A stretch of 64,000 nt of DNA, taken from contig CM050450.1 in the NCBI GenBank assembly GCA_027563935.2, positions 28,073,439 to 28,137,438 of the forward strand, read 5' to 3'. The notes under the pieces are model-generated. The model was not told the origin of the DNA and searched no databases. It worked only from the letters and a program-made list of their open reading frames with translations. Positions 47,180-58,772 of the stretch are shown one piece after another. The position numbers were made by a program, and so were the translations under genes. Position 1 is the first letter of the stretch. Every line of letters begins with the position of its first letter. Origin of the DNA: Costus lasius (taxonomy: Eukaryota > Streptophyta > Magnoliopsida > Zingiberales > Costaceae).

Positions 47180-48846
47180 ACAACTAAGAAATAGCAGATT
47201 AGTACTACTTCAAATCATTTAAACTGGACTTGTTTTAAATGATTATGGCTCCCACTATATTAATCGAATTGACAACCCACAAAGTCAATCTAAAAATTTG
47301 GGATTTCCTTGGAAGATAGGATCCTTATTCCACACAGGGCTTTACGTTCCACGAGGGTGGGATGAGATGCACAAAGTGACCCATGCTTCTTAAGGTGGGC
47401 ACGCTGGCCGATTGCTCTAAGCAATCCCCCTTTTTGAGATAGTCTAGGCATTTCATGTCCAGCGAGGGCTAGATACAGCATGAAACACTAATCTCTCAAC
47501 GATGCCAGTAGAGTTTCATCATGTGCCCGGCACATATGAAAATCTAGTCAAGTCCTTTCCTAACTGTTATGCCCAAGGCCAACGAGTTTCCTTACGATGG
47601 CGCATCCAGGGTAAAACTGGACTGGGGAAACCATTGCCACCACACGCCTTCTAAAGATAAGTGGGTGTATCCCATGAGGGTGGGAAACAATTCACAACAT
47701 CACTGATCTATAGCTTGGTGAGGCCTACGCGTTAGAAGGCCACTAGACTTGATATTTTGATTGAGGGTTTTTGAGGTCTCATCATTTCAGTTTTATCTTA
47801 TGTCTAATATTACAGGCATGCAATCCTATAGTGATAACATAACCATAAAACATCACAGGCATGCTTTAGCTTTTGTAAAGAAAGCAATAAAAGGATGATG
47901 TGATCATAGCCCATTCAAGACTTTGAACCAACCCATGCCAAAAAGAGGTTCAACTCTTGACCTAGGACTCAAGCCCCTAAAACTAGACCTAGCCTAGCTA
48001 ACCTCTAGCTTGGTCTTCAAAGGTTGGCTCGAAGGTCCTCCTTTCCATGGTTTAGCTGTCAAACCCTAGAGGTACTTTTAGGGAAACCCTAGAAGCACTC
48101 ACAGGTTCGGCCAATGCCATGGATCCTCCTCCAAGGAAGATGCGCCATCTTGCAAGCCATAAGAGGGATAGCTCACAAGCACAAGGCTCAGCCAAACCCT
48201 TACTTACACCCCCCATGCAAGGATGCGCCACCTTTGATGAAGCTTGTTGCACCACCATGCAAAGTGCGCAAGCTTCATGCATGCGCCATGCTCAAAGTAG
48301 ATGCGCCACCCTAATCTTCTTAGTTAAAAACAAAAAAAAAAGTGGCACGCAGGGCTCATAAGGATACATCACAGGCATGCTAAGGGGCTTGACATATGAC
48401 CACAACATCATGCACAAACAAGGTATTTAACATGCAATTCTACATGCTCATGAAAAACTCAAAATCTGAAATTTTTGTTTCTCATAAAACAAGTCTCCTT
48501 TCCTCATCTTCTTATCACAAATCTTTTGGTTATTTGTGATTAACTTTTCATGATGATTTCATAGATCCTATCGGCTGGCAATTTTGTCAGATCAAGAGAC
48601 CCGGCTAGTCCATAGACACAATGCCCTTCCTACTTGACAAAACCACGTGCGTCTTTGATTTTAAATCAATCAAGAAAAATAATCCAAAATTCCAAAAGAG
48701 ATTGAAAAGATGATAGGAACAAGAAATTATAATTTTTCCTACTTAGAAAATTCATGCGCCATGTGATCATACAATTTGCGAAAATTGAAACATGGCATGT
48801 GAGCATGAAAAATCATGAGAGTACATCGTTCGAGGCTCATAGGTGG
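47180..48846 (-). other. A3 untranslated leader
   Basis: Homologous to the A1 leader, with the three hairpins and three ACAGGCATGC copies (47812-47821, 47855-47864, 48371-48380). No conserved coding frame. Confidence 0.75.
47347..47685 (-). promoter_or_regulatory. A3 leader hairpin cluster Ha-Hb-Hc
   Basis: Hc at 47347-47362 has stem TTCCAC/GTGGGA. Hb at 47451-47485 has inner TCCAGC/GCTAGA with one mismatch and outer TTTCATG/CATGAAA. Ha at 47670-47685 has stem TCCCAT/GTGGGA with a wobble. The GAGG loop on + is unchanged in all three. Confidence 0.65.
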
Positions 48847-48858
48847 CTCTGATACCGC
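48847..48858 (-). other. A3 primer-binding site, one base changed
   Basis: Sense GCGGTATCAGAG: the usual TGGTATCAGAG with T to C at its first base. Adjacent LTR terminus reads TA instead of TG on +. Confidence 0.8.
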
Positions 48859-50854
48859 TATTGGGAAACCCCCGGGGATATTTTATAATTTTTCATAGAG
48901 ATTACATTTGCACAGCGGAAGAATATCCTCGAAACAGGCCGGTCACAAAAAACCCAGTGAAGATCTTCCTGGGAGGGAGTCGACATGATGAGATAAAAAA
49001 TACCTTAGGAGCAAGATGAGGCCGATGTCGAGGTAGGCACCCAAGTGTTCGCCCTCTGCAGTCTTGCACACATGGATTCATCGAGCTCTCTTCTTCCACG
49101 CCCCGTGCTAGCCTCGGGAAGAAGAACTAAGCCTTAGTTCACCTTCTTCAAAGCATGCGCCACCTCCAAGGCAGATGTGCCAATTGAAGAAGGAGAGGAG
49201 ATGAAGAAGAAGCCACCAAGATGTAGCCCTTCTTGCGCCAAATGGAAGACGGGAAGAAGACTTGCGGCCACTCAAATGGAAGACTTGCGCCAATGCTTCC
49301 TTAGCTCTCGCCCTCTTCACGCCCTCTTGATGTTGCTCACGACAATAATAATATATACCTCTGGGGCACTCGCATGCATCTAATTATATAGATGCAAGAG
49401 GTGGCAAGACAAGAGGTGAGGGTGGTGCAAATTCCATGAAGATATGCATCTAGGGTTAGGGTTTATATCAATTAGGGTTTAGGGTTTTGGAAAGTCTCCA
49501 AGACTTTACCATAAACCTTACCAAATCTCCCATATGTGCCAAGGACCTTCCTAAGAAGTCCTCCAAGCCATATCAGCCCCTAGACTTTTCTAAGAGGTAA
49601 GCTTACCATCAAGGAACAAAGGGGGAGGCGCCCTTTACTTCCTAATGAAGCAAAGGCGCCAAGCATCACCCCATTATACCCTTGGCGCCAATGGGGTTGT
49701 TATTTCTCCCCGTTATACCCTTTTGGGTTCTTGTATTTTCATGATAACTTATTATTGAGCCTCATTTGGTAATCAGCTAGCCCAAACTTCATTACATGGG
49801 TTGATTAAGCCATTGGACCCAATCCAATGCAATCCTAATCCAAATGTGACCAATCTTAGTCAATTTCAGGTCAACTTGCCAAAAATGAAGCTTGGCACCA
49901 ATAACTCTATTCCATCTCATCAGACCCATTGGCGCTGATGAAATCTCTCAAATAGATCCGAGTTATCCAATAACTCAATCATAAGGCTTCCCGATCAATA
50001 TGAGAACTCGAGTATCAAGGTGTGCGACATTGTAGGTTCCTCTGACATTGGCAGTGCTAACCTAAGGTCACCACAAGCAGTGAGTGGCACCTAGCAGTGC
50101 ATCGTTGCTACCCAAGTCATCAGAATGGATATCGACATCGACATCCTCATCATTGCAACTAGGTACAGATGCGTTATAGTCCCTTTGCCGAACTGATATC
50201 CGATTGGACAAGTGTGTCATCACTTGTTTTCACCCAATCTCATGGTTATGACTAAATTAGGTTGTCACCTGGGTATGGTCATACACTTTCAGTCATATAA
50301 CCATAGAGGAGCTCCATGGATATCAAGCTTCCCTTAGGAAGGGGCAAATCCTCTGTCTGTCCATTGACCTTCTCATATGGGTCGTGGCATGCTCAATGAC
50401 AACTATTATTACCTCCCAACTACGGCAAGGTGTTAGGTTGTATCAAAGCATGTCTCTAACCATATAGAACGGTCAATGACCTCAAGTCAAGGGATCAATG
50501 CATCCCCTGTCACTCGTGAGGATAACTCATGACACCAAGTCATAGCATCACAGCGGGTCGGTCTAGTATATCCACCACTAATATACCCATATATCTGCGT
50601 TAGCACCTCATGCCTAACCAGCCCATATACCAGTCTCACAAGTACCAGAGCTGTTCCATATCCACTTAGGTACATCGACTGGGAACAACCTTTTGAGCAC
50701 AGATCTAATCTGTCTCTAGGGACATTATCATATAAGTATATGATCACAGATGTAAGCAAATAATGATAACGACAATGCCAGAATGATATAAATATCCGAG
50801 TCAAGTACTACAAAGAATGGGCCGATACTAGGTCTCAGGGCATACACACCAACA
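48859..50854 (-). repeat. Family-A LTR shared by A3 (5' LTR) and A4 (3' LTR)
   Basis: About 1996 bp with sense start at 50854. On its left it abuts the A3 primer site; on its right it abuts a polypurine tract and RNase H end of a second body. One LTR thus serves two elements in the same orientation. Confidence 0.85.
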
Positions 50855-51202
50855 ATCTCCCACTTGCAGTAAGACCTAGAGGTGGAGGAATCTTAACCCC
50901 ATATCTCTAGCGTGACTATTATGCTTCTGATGCGCCAAAGCCTTGGTCAGTGGGTCTGCCAGATTGTTCTCTATGTTAACTCTGCTAATCTTGACATCAC
51001 CTCGGTCAATGATCTCTCTGATCAGGTGAAATATTTTGAGTATGTGTTTGGATCTTTGATGAGACCGTGGTTCCTTAGCTTGTGCAATTGCCCCATTGTT
51101 GTCACAGTAGAGATCAATGGGATCCATTGCACTTGGAACCACCTAAAGCTCTGAAATGAACTTCCTGATCCAAACAGCTTCTTTCACTGCCTCTGAAGTG
51201 GC
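50855..51202 (-). pseudogene. A4: RNase H C-terminus of a second family-A element
   Basis: It contains the polypurine tract next to the LTR and the last part of copia RNase H (YCDNNGAIAQAKEPRSHQ, RFLHL stop at 50876-50878). Homology ends at 51202, where the Athila LTR begins. The rest of A4 is not in the window. Confidence 0.88.
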
Positions 51203-53195
51203 TTGTTGTATCCCAACAAGTAGGTAGACAAACTTGTCTATGGCGGCGCAGCCAAAAACTTGTTGTGTCCCCAAACCTATTGTGTCCGCAAGTGCACGGA
51301 TACTTGAAGTAATAAAAAGATATCGAACCCATAGAGACCTCGTTCGTCAAGCACCGAATAATAGATTTCTTACTATCTAGGCAGTCAAAATTATGCAAGT
51401 GAATTATCGAAAGCTAACGAAAATATCAGAGAGAGAAACTGGGACTAGGGTTTCATCCACTTTGATTTCTATGACTAGATGTGTATAGCAATTCGTCAGT
51501 TTAATTTAATCATGATAAAGATATAATTTACTTCATAAAAGGATCATCTCACTTTCGTGCAGACAATCATGCAGGGACCGATCCTCGCTTTCATGCAAGA
51601 TCTATCCCAAGCTGAAAATAAGTAAATCATCTATCAAAGAACTCAAGGATCATTTTCGTGCATCCGAATTTTAAGTGGATCATCTCGAGTGGAGTCTCAA
51701 GGATCACTTTCGTGCATCCGAGTCTCAACACAGGTTCTACTTAAGGTTCTCCAATGTTCCTATCCTTACTTTCACACAAGATCTTCACGTTTGATAAATT
51801 GATTCAATCCTAGATTCATATTATTAAACATGACAATTATTCTTCTAAAATTAAGAAACAAGGACTAACCTAATTTCTTACAGTAAGTTCATAACATTCA
51901 ATTCTAGGGTTCCAAGTTCTCAAGCAAGTCACCATTCGGTTCTTATTGTGAAAAATCTAAAACATGATTAATAACATGTTTCTATGGAGAATCAAGTTCA
52001 ATCATCACAAAAGTAGAATTATCATGCTAAAATTATACGTGACGAAGTAATGAAAAGTTTATCTAGTCATTAAGAAATCAAAGGGGATTACTCCCCCATA
52101 TCCCACAAAAAGTTTAAGCTAGCATGGAGAAAAGATTATAATAAACCATAGTTTCTAGCGATCAGAAATCAAAAAGAAAGGGGAAGAATGAATAACCACA
52201 CCGAAATTACAGCCGTAATATGCGTATGAACAGTGCTGGCGCTGGGTTCTTCGTCAATTTCTTCTTTGATCGAGATCCTTTCACGTTGAAACTTCTGGGG
52301 TATGTTCTCTAGCTCCAGACAAAGCTTCCCTTCAAATTTCATAGCCAGAGATGCGTTGTACGCTTCCCGGCGGTGAACCCTAAGGCGGCAGCGTGAAACT
52401 CGATTTCTCCTTTGTTGGTGGATTAAAATTAGGGCTTTTGGTGTCTTCCTCTTCCTCTCATCGAAAGCTCCCCTTTTGCTTCTTACAGCTTTGAATTTTA
52501 TGGCCTGGATCGTCCGCAATCGATCCCGCAAAAATTGAACTCAAATTTGACCGTGAAAATCGTGTGTCTAGGTTATAATTACGGTTGTGTTTCTAGTTAT
52601 GGCACTGCCGTAATTTCAGTCGAGTTCTCGGGTGGAAATTTATCTGGAATTACGGTACCGTGAAATCCATTACGACAGTGCCGTATTTTCCCCAAATCTC
52701 TCGGGTGGAAAATCAACCCAAATTACGGGCCATAAAAATGGTTACGGCGGTGCCGTATTTTCAGCCAAAGTTTCTGGTCAGAAAGCGCTCCAAATTACGG
52801 CCTGTGAAAATCTTTACGGTAGTGCCATAATTTTTGAAAAACTTTCTGGATGAAAAATTTCTAAATTACGGCAGTGCTCTAATATTACGGTAACCCGTGA
52901 AAATATAATACCGTAATATAGATTATGGCCCTGCCGTAATTTGGTCTGAAGCTCCAATCTTCTTGAAATTTTATATGTAATCTCCTCTTGATGGTGGGAA
53001 TTCATTCATGCACCTGAAATTCTTGAAAACAACTGAAAATCGTGCCTTTTTGCCTAAAAATCATTAAAAACTAAAAAGAGTGTAGATTCCGTAATAATTG
53101 ATAAAAAGGGCATAAAAATAAGCAAAGTGGTATGAATATGACACAAAAATATTAACGAAATGGCACAAAATTTACTATAAATTTCGGTGTCATCA
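51203..53195 (-). repeat. Athila-type 3' LTR
   Basis: About 2.0 kb. Sense start TGATGACACCGAAATTT at 53195; end near 51203 where A4 homology stops. It carries an array of TTACGG/CCGTAA dyads at about 52565-52945. The frame at 52169-52531 is not recognised as a gene. Confidence 0.8.
52565..52945. repeat. Dyad repeat array (TTACGG...CCGTAA) in Athila LTR
   Basis: Four to five imperfect units of roughly 80 bp, each pairing TTACGG with CCGTAA around AGTG or TACC centres, and including TTTCTGG/GGAAAA spacers. Related copies lie at 22297-22480 and 54170-54360. Confidence 0.75.
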
Positions 53196-54496
53196 AACAC
53201 ATAAGGCTCAAACTTTGCTTGTCCTCAAGCAAAAATCAAAAGTCGATCAAAGGCATAGACTTTCTCATGAATAATAAATTTCTAAAATATAATCATTATT
53301 GAAACTTTTTCACCAGTTGACTCATAGAATTTTAAATAGACATATCATTCTTTGTACTCAATTCTCAAGATTCACAACTTAATCAAATAAAACTTTTCAA
53401 CTTGTACAAAAAATAGAATCTCAATCTCATGAATTCACCCAATTTTCAGTTCAAATCTATCATGCTTTTATTTACAGGAATAGGGTATCCAAAATCTTTT
53501 TCCACTCAAAATTTTCTTTTCTTTTCTATATTCTTTTTTCTTTTTCTTTTTGGATGGCATGTACCCACATGGGTGCACACTTTTTATTGAGACTTCAACT
53601 CTTATCTTAGGTACCACTGTCAATTTTACACAGTGCCAAATAGAGGAGTCATTTTCTTTTTCTCTCTTTATTTTTCTTTGTAGACTTCAACCCATGTCCT
53701 TTGGTACCACTGTCAATTTTACACAGTGCCAAGTAGGGGAGTCACTCACTATTTTTGGATCTTGGATTCTTTCTTCTTAACAAATAGCAAATAGACTAAA
53801 CATCAATTAGATTAATCAATTGACATCAATTCAAAAATCATACTCATATGCTGATTTTATTCAAAAAATAGTTTCACTTTTAAATTAAATTCTCCAAATA
53901 ATATATCCCCCTAAAATCTCACTCATCAACCCATGAAAAATTTCAAAAGTGGATATATATTAGAGAAATAAATTAAAATGATAGATCTAGACTTAATCAC
54001 AGGCATGAATTTATTTATCATCAAGAGGATCATCACAAAGTTTATTAGAAAAATACTCACAAAGTTTTGCTCATCAGCATTTTATCCAATCTCTTTTGCG
54101 TCTCTGGGGTAGATTGGTCGATGTAGGAACTAGTGGAAACATGGATGAGAAGCATCTATTTTTTTTTGAAGAAAAACGTTACCGTAATATTCGTTACAGT
54201 ACTACCATAAAATAGGATAAATCGCTGAGATTCTCGGGAGCGAAGTTACGGTACCGTAAAGTTACTTACGGTAGTGCCGTAATTGCTTCAAAACTTTCTG
54301 ATCGAAAAAACTCAAAAATACGGCCCATAATTTTCATTACGGTAGTGCCGTAATTTACGCCAAATTTGATATTTCCTATAAAAAGAGAAGAAAAATTAGT
54401 TCCAAAGGTAAAAGTAAAAATACATAAAAGTAAACGAGAATAAAATGAAGAAAGAGTGCTTGGGTTGCCTTCCAAGAAGCGCTAATTTAAAGGTCA
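53196..54496 (-). other. Athila non-coding 3' region
   Basis: About 1.3 kb. A purine-rich GAGGACAAGCAAAGTTTGAG (sense, about 53207-53226) near the LTR resembles the polypurine-tract region of Athila-like elements. There is a duplicated inverted repeat at about 53610-53746 and dyad repeats at 54170-54360. No env-like gene. Confidence 0.65.
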
Positions 54497-55620
54497 TTAG
54501 CTTGACCGTTTGGCACTCAGATTTGATCGTGGTTCATCAAGGTAAAACTTTTCCTTTTCTTCAATCAGCTCTTCCTGATAATAATGCTTCAACTTTTGAC
54601 CATTAACTTTAAAATCTCCTGTTTCCTCGCTCCATATGTCTACATCTCCATAAGGATAAGTTTTCTTCACCTGAAAGGGCCCAAACCATCGAGAGTTAAG
54701 TTTTCTAAGAAAAAGTCTCAATCTAGAATTGAATAAAAGAACAAAGTCACCTGGTTGGAACTCCTTTCTAAAAATATGTCGATCATGCCATCTTTTAGTC
54801 CTCTCTTTGTAAATTCTTGCATTTTCATATGTAGAGAGTCTAATCTCATCTAGCTCGTTTAAGTGTAACCTCCATTTTTCACCCGCGTTCTTCAAATCTT
54901 GATTGCCCAGAACACCTTATGTTCGAGCTCTACAGGAAGGTGACATGATTTTCTATAAATCGATTGAAATGAGACATACCTATGGGTGTTTTGAAAGCAG
55001 TCTGCTAAGCCCACAATGCATCATCAAGTTTGAATGCCCAATCTTTTCTAGTGCGTGACACTATTTTCTCCAAAATTCTTTTGATTTCTCTGTTTGATAT
55101 CTCAACTTGTCCTCTTGTTTGAGGGTGATAAGGTGTTGAAACTCTATGATTTACTCCATATTTCCTGAGCAAAGTTGAAAACTTGTGTTCAATGAAATGT
55201 GAACCTCCATCACTAATCACTACTCGTGGTGTCCCAAATCATGGAAAGATAATCTTTTTGAATAGCTTAACAACAACTCGGGAATCATTAGTAGGGGAAG
55301 CAAGTGCCTCAACTCACTTTGAAACATAATCAACTACCACAAGATTGTACTTGTTACCTCCAAAAGATGGAAAAGGTCCCATGAAGTCAATCCCCCAAAC
55401 ATTAAATATGTCAACCTAAAGAATATTGGATAGTGGCATCTCATGTCTTCTGTTAATATTACCTGTCTTTTGACATCTATCACAAGATAAAACAAAGTTT
55501 CTAGCATCTTTAAAAATTGAAGGCCAATAAAATCTTGATTGCAACACTTTAAAAGCAGTTTTCTCAGCACCAGCATGACCACCATAAGAGGATCCATGAC
55601 ATTGAAATAATATATCTTAA
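54497..55620 (-). pseudogene. Athila integrase, several stops
   Basis: The zinc region and DDE core are recognisable across broken frames: [39 protein letters not shown]. The C-terminal part (54497-54895) is open and includes [17 protein letters not shown], the GPY/F-like segment (RWFGPFQV) and its stop at 54497. At least five in-frame stops precede it. Confidence 0.85.
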
Positions 55621-56399
55621 TTTCCTCTCCAGGTACACATCTTTTAAAAATGCCATATGCACATCATCTAAACACATAAGGCTCATCCCAACAATAGTGC
55701 TTTACCTCAGCCAAAAATTTCTTCCTTTTTTGGTAAATCAAATCAGGAGGGAAAACATTAGCTACAAGGTAATTCACAATGTCAGCATACCAAGGGGCTC
55801 TGATTTGTTCAGTGGCCAAGAGTTGTTCTTCAGGAAAGGAATCATTCATTACATCATTCTTTTCAGTGTCCACTATAATCCTTGAAAGATGATCTGCAAC
55901 AAAGTTTTCTGATCTCTTTTTGTCCTTAATCTCCAAATCAAATTCTTGTAAAAGTAAAATCCATCTGAGCAATCGTGGTTTAGTATCCTTTTTTCTGCAT
56001 TAAGTACCTTACAGCTGTATGATCAGTGTACACTACCTATTTGGAGTAAATCAAATATGATCTGAATTTATCAAAGACAAATACTATAGCTAAAAGTTCC
56101 TTCTCAGTGGTATTTTAATTGCTCTGTGTTTCATCCAAAGTCCTGCTAGCGTAATGAATAACATAAGGCTTTTTCTCCTTTCTCTGTCCCAAAACTGCTC
56201 CTATTGCATAATCACTGGCATCACACATGAGCTCAAAGGGCAAATCCCAATCTGGAGGCTGAATGATAGGTGCTGAAACCAAAGCCTTCTTCAATTCCTA
56301 AAAAGCAGATAAACAATCTTCATCAAAAGAAAATTTAACATCTTTACAAAGTAAATTTGTAAGAGGTCTAGCAAGTTTAGAGAAATCCTTGGTGAATCG
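55621..56399 (-). pseudogene. Athila RNase H region, broken
   Basis: Recognisable remnants: LMCDASDYAIGAVLGQRKEK near 56170-56230, VVYTDHTAVRYL near 56000, and [13 protein letters not shown] near 55900. Stops at 56397-56399 and elsewhere separate it from RT. Confidence 0.8.
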
Positions 56400-57632
56400 C
56401 TAGTAGAATCCTGCATGTCCTAGAAAGCTCTGGACCTCCTTTACTGTAGTGGGCGACTCCAATTTCTCTATCACCTCAACTTTGGCCTTGTTAACTTCAA
56501 TTCCTCTCTCTGAAATTAATTGCCCCAAAACTATCCCTTGCCTAACCATGAAATGACATTTTTCCCAATCAAGCACAAGGTTAGTTTTTTCGCACCTCTG
56601 CAAAACCCGAGATAAATTAGCCAAACAAATGTCAAAAGAAGAACCGTATACAGAGAAATCGTCCATAAATACATCCATAAAGTCCTCAATAAAATCAGAA
56701 AAAATAGCCATCATACATCTCTGAAAAGTAGCAGGTGCATTACATAAACCAAAAGGCATTCTCCTATATGCAAAAGTTCCATACAGGCAAGTGAAAGTCG
56801 TTTTATCTTTATCATCAGGATGTATAGGAATTTGGAAAAAAACAAAATACCCATCTAAGAAACAGAAGTGAGAATGGTTTGCCAGTCTTTCAACCATCTG
56901 ATCAATAAAAGATAAAGGAAAGTGGTCTTTCCTAGTGGCAGCATTCAATTTTCTATAATCTATGCACATGCGCCAACTAGTAATAGTTCTAACAGGAATC
57001 AATTCATTGTCTTTGTTTTCCTTGACAATTACCCCTCCTTTCTTAGGAACACAATGTACAGGACTTACCCATTTGCTATTAGAGATAGGATAGATAATAC
57101 TTGCATCAAGTAATTTCAGAACCTCTTTCTTTACAACTTCTTTCATAGAGGGATTAAGTCTTCTTTGAGAATCTGCATGTGGCTTGTGTTCTTCTTCCAT
57201 CAAGATCCTGTGCATACAAAAAGAGGTGTTAATGCCTTTCAAGTCATCAATTGAGTACTCAATTACCTTTCTATGAATCCTTAATTTCTTGAGAAGCAAA
57301 TCTGTCTCCCTTTTCCCAAGCTGTGCATCAACAATAACAAGGTAAGTAGAATCAAGACCAAGAAATTCATAACGAAGGTTATCAAGTAAAGCTTTAAGTT
57401 CTACATTTGGAGCCTTTCTTTCTTCACTCTTTTCATTATCACAAGCTCTGCAATCTAATAATTTATCAGTTCCAGAGTTTGTTTCTACTTTAGAATCAAG
57501 AGCAGAATCTAAATCAGTGTCATATTCATTGGTTTCAACAAATGAATCATTAAGATCATAGATAATGTCTTCTATAGCATATATACTACAACAAGATCCA
57601 GAATTTGAAGGGTTTTTCATGGCATCATGCAA
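56400..57632 (-). pseudogene. Athila reverse transcriptase (open domain)
   Basis: This 410-codon open stretch holds the end of the protease-RT linker and a full RT domain: RMCIDYRKLNAATRKDHFPL, MPFGLCNAPATFQRCM, the active-site FMDD box (VFMDDFSVYGSSF) and FLGHAGFY, followed by a stop at 56400-56402. The catalytic motif is intact and this is the best preserved part of the element. Flanking domains are broken, so the gene is called a pseudogene. Confidence 0.88.
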
Positions 57633-57699
57633 GTCATACTCAATGTTTTCATCCCCAATGTTAAGTGTAAGCTTATCGTTCTTTACATCACTAAGTGCT

Positions 57700-58105
57700 C
57701 TTGCTGTGGCTAAGAACAGTCTACCAAGTTGATAGGGATTTTTGCATCTTCTTCCATCTCAAGAACTACAAAATCTGCTGGAATGAAATATTTACCTTCT
57801 TGGATAGGCACATTTTCAAGAATTCTTACAGGGTATTTCACTGAACGATCGGCGAGCTACAAAGATATAGGAGTTGGTTTGAGCTCTCCCATGTCCAATT
57901 TCCTGCAAATAGACGATGGCATTAGGCTTACACTAGCACCCAAATCACAGAAGGCTCGGTCAAAAGCCATACTACCAATAAAACAAGGGATAGAGAAACT
58001 ACTTGGATCCTTCAATTTTGGTGGCACTTTGTTTTGGATAATAGCACTACATTCCTCAGTTAAAGCCACAGTACCATAGTCCTCTATCTTTTTCTTATTA
58101 GACAA
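57700..58105 (-). pseudogene. Athila aspartic protease region
   Basis: The segment encodes IPCFIGSMAFDRAFCDLGASVSLMPSS-type protease sequence (CDLGASVSLMP) at about 57990-57900. A TAG near 57856 and later frame changes break it before the linker to RT. Confidence 0.82.
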
Positions 58106-58108
58106 TAT

Positions 58109-58750
58109 TTATTTCAAAAATTTTGCATAAGATGGCATTTGAGATAAAGCTTCAGTAAAAGGAATGTTAATATAAAGCTTTTTCAAAACATCTAAAAATT
58201 TTTCAAATTGTTTGTCTAATATTGCTTGCACTAACCTTTGGGGAAAGGGTATATGTGGTTTATATGGTGTAGGAGAATTAGATTTAGAAATATCTTTCTG
58301 ACATGGCACATCACCTTTAGGTTCACCACCCTTGTGAGATGACAAACTAGTTTGGGACTGCTCATGCTCAGGAGATTTTTCTAACTCTAACTCATGGTCA
58401 TGTTTATCATTAAGCCCTTTTCTATTATTCTCAACTTTCCCTTTGGGTTCTTCTAATTTTCTCCCACTTCTAATGATGATAGCATTATAGTGTTCATCAG
58501 GTATTTGATCTTCTAGAGTTTTATTGTGAGCAGCTAAGGATTCTACTTGAGAGGCAAGCTGACTAACCATTCGCTTAAGATCTTCAATTTCTTTGTTTTG
58601 ATTAGCCATAAACTTTTCAAGTAAAGATTCTACACTAAAAGAATTTACCTCTTTAGTTAGGGTTTGCCAACCCTCACTCTCATTCTTACCATGTTGATGA
58701 CAATATAGCATTCCTTCTTCAGAAGCCCATTGCTTATGGTTCAAGGACAT
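58109..58750 (-). pseudogene. Athila gag, C-terminal part
   Basis: 213 open codons with the conserved Athila gag end: PHIPFPQRLVQAILDKQFEKF and INIPFTEALSQMPSYAKF. It includes a predicted coiled-coil-like heptad stretch (VESLLEKFMANQNKEIEDLK). The frame is cut on the right by the B4 LTR at 58773 and lacks its N-terminus; it ends in a stop at 58109-58111 just before the protease. Confidence 0.85.
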
Positions 58751-58772
58751 TTCTTCAAATAAGGAAAAAGCT

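Larger units (their letters stand above)
41830..50854 (-). mobile_element. Old family-A copia element A3
   Basis: Minus strand: 3' LTR with lost terminus (about 41830-43554), gag-pol remnants (43575-46943), leader, primer site (48847-48858) and 5' LTR (48859-50854). The LTRs are clearly related but more diverged than those of A1, A2 or B3. At least five stops and a lost RT active-site residue show long inactivity. The right LTR is also followed directly by another element's polypurine tract and RNase H end (A4). Confidence 0.85.
51203..58772 (-). mobile_element. Athila-type Ty3/gypsy element, 5' part missing
   Basis: Minus strand from right to left: gag C-terminus (58109-58750), protease, RT, RNase H, integrase, non-coding 3' region with repeats, and 3' LTR (51203-53195). 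Motifs in gag (INIPFTEALSQMPSYAKF), protease (CDLGASVSLMP) and integrase match the Athila lineage as I recall it. No env-like frame is seen between integrase and LTR. The right end is cut by the B4 LTR; its left end sits in the RNase H of A4. Stops and frameshifts are frequent. Confidence 0.87.

Noticed and set aside
52169..52531. 120-codon frame inside the Athila LTR, considered as a small host or env-like gene
   Set aside because: No domain recognised, lies within the LTR, and no signal peptide or membrane segment typical of env.
53196..54496. Possible env-like gene between Athila integrase and 3' LTR
   Set aside because: No open frame of adequate length; the region is AT-rich with repeats.
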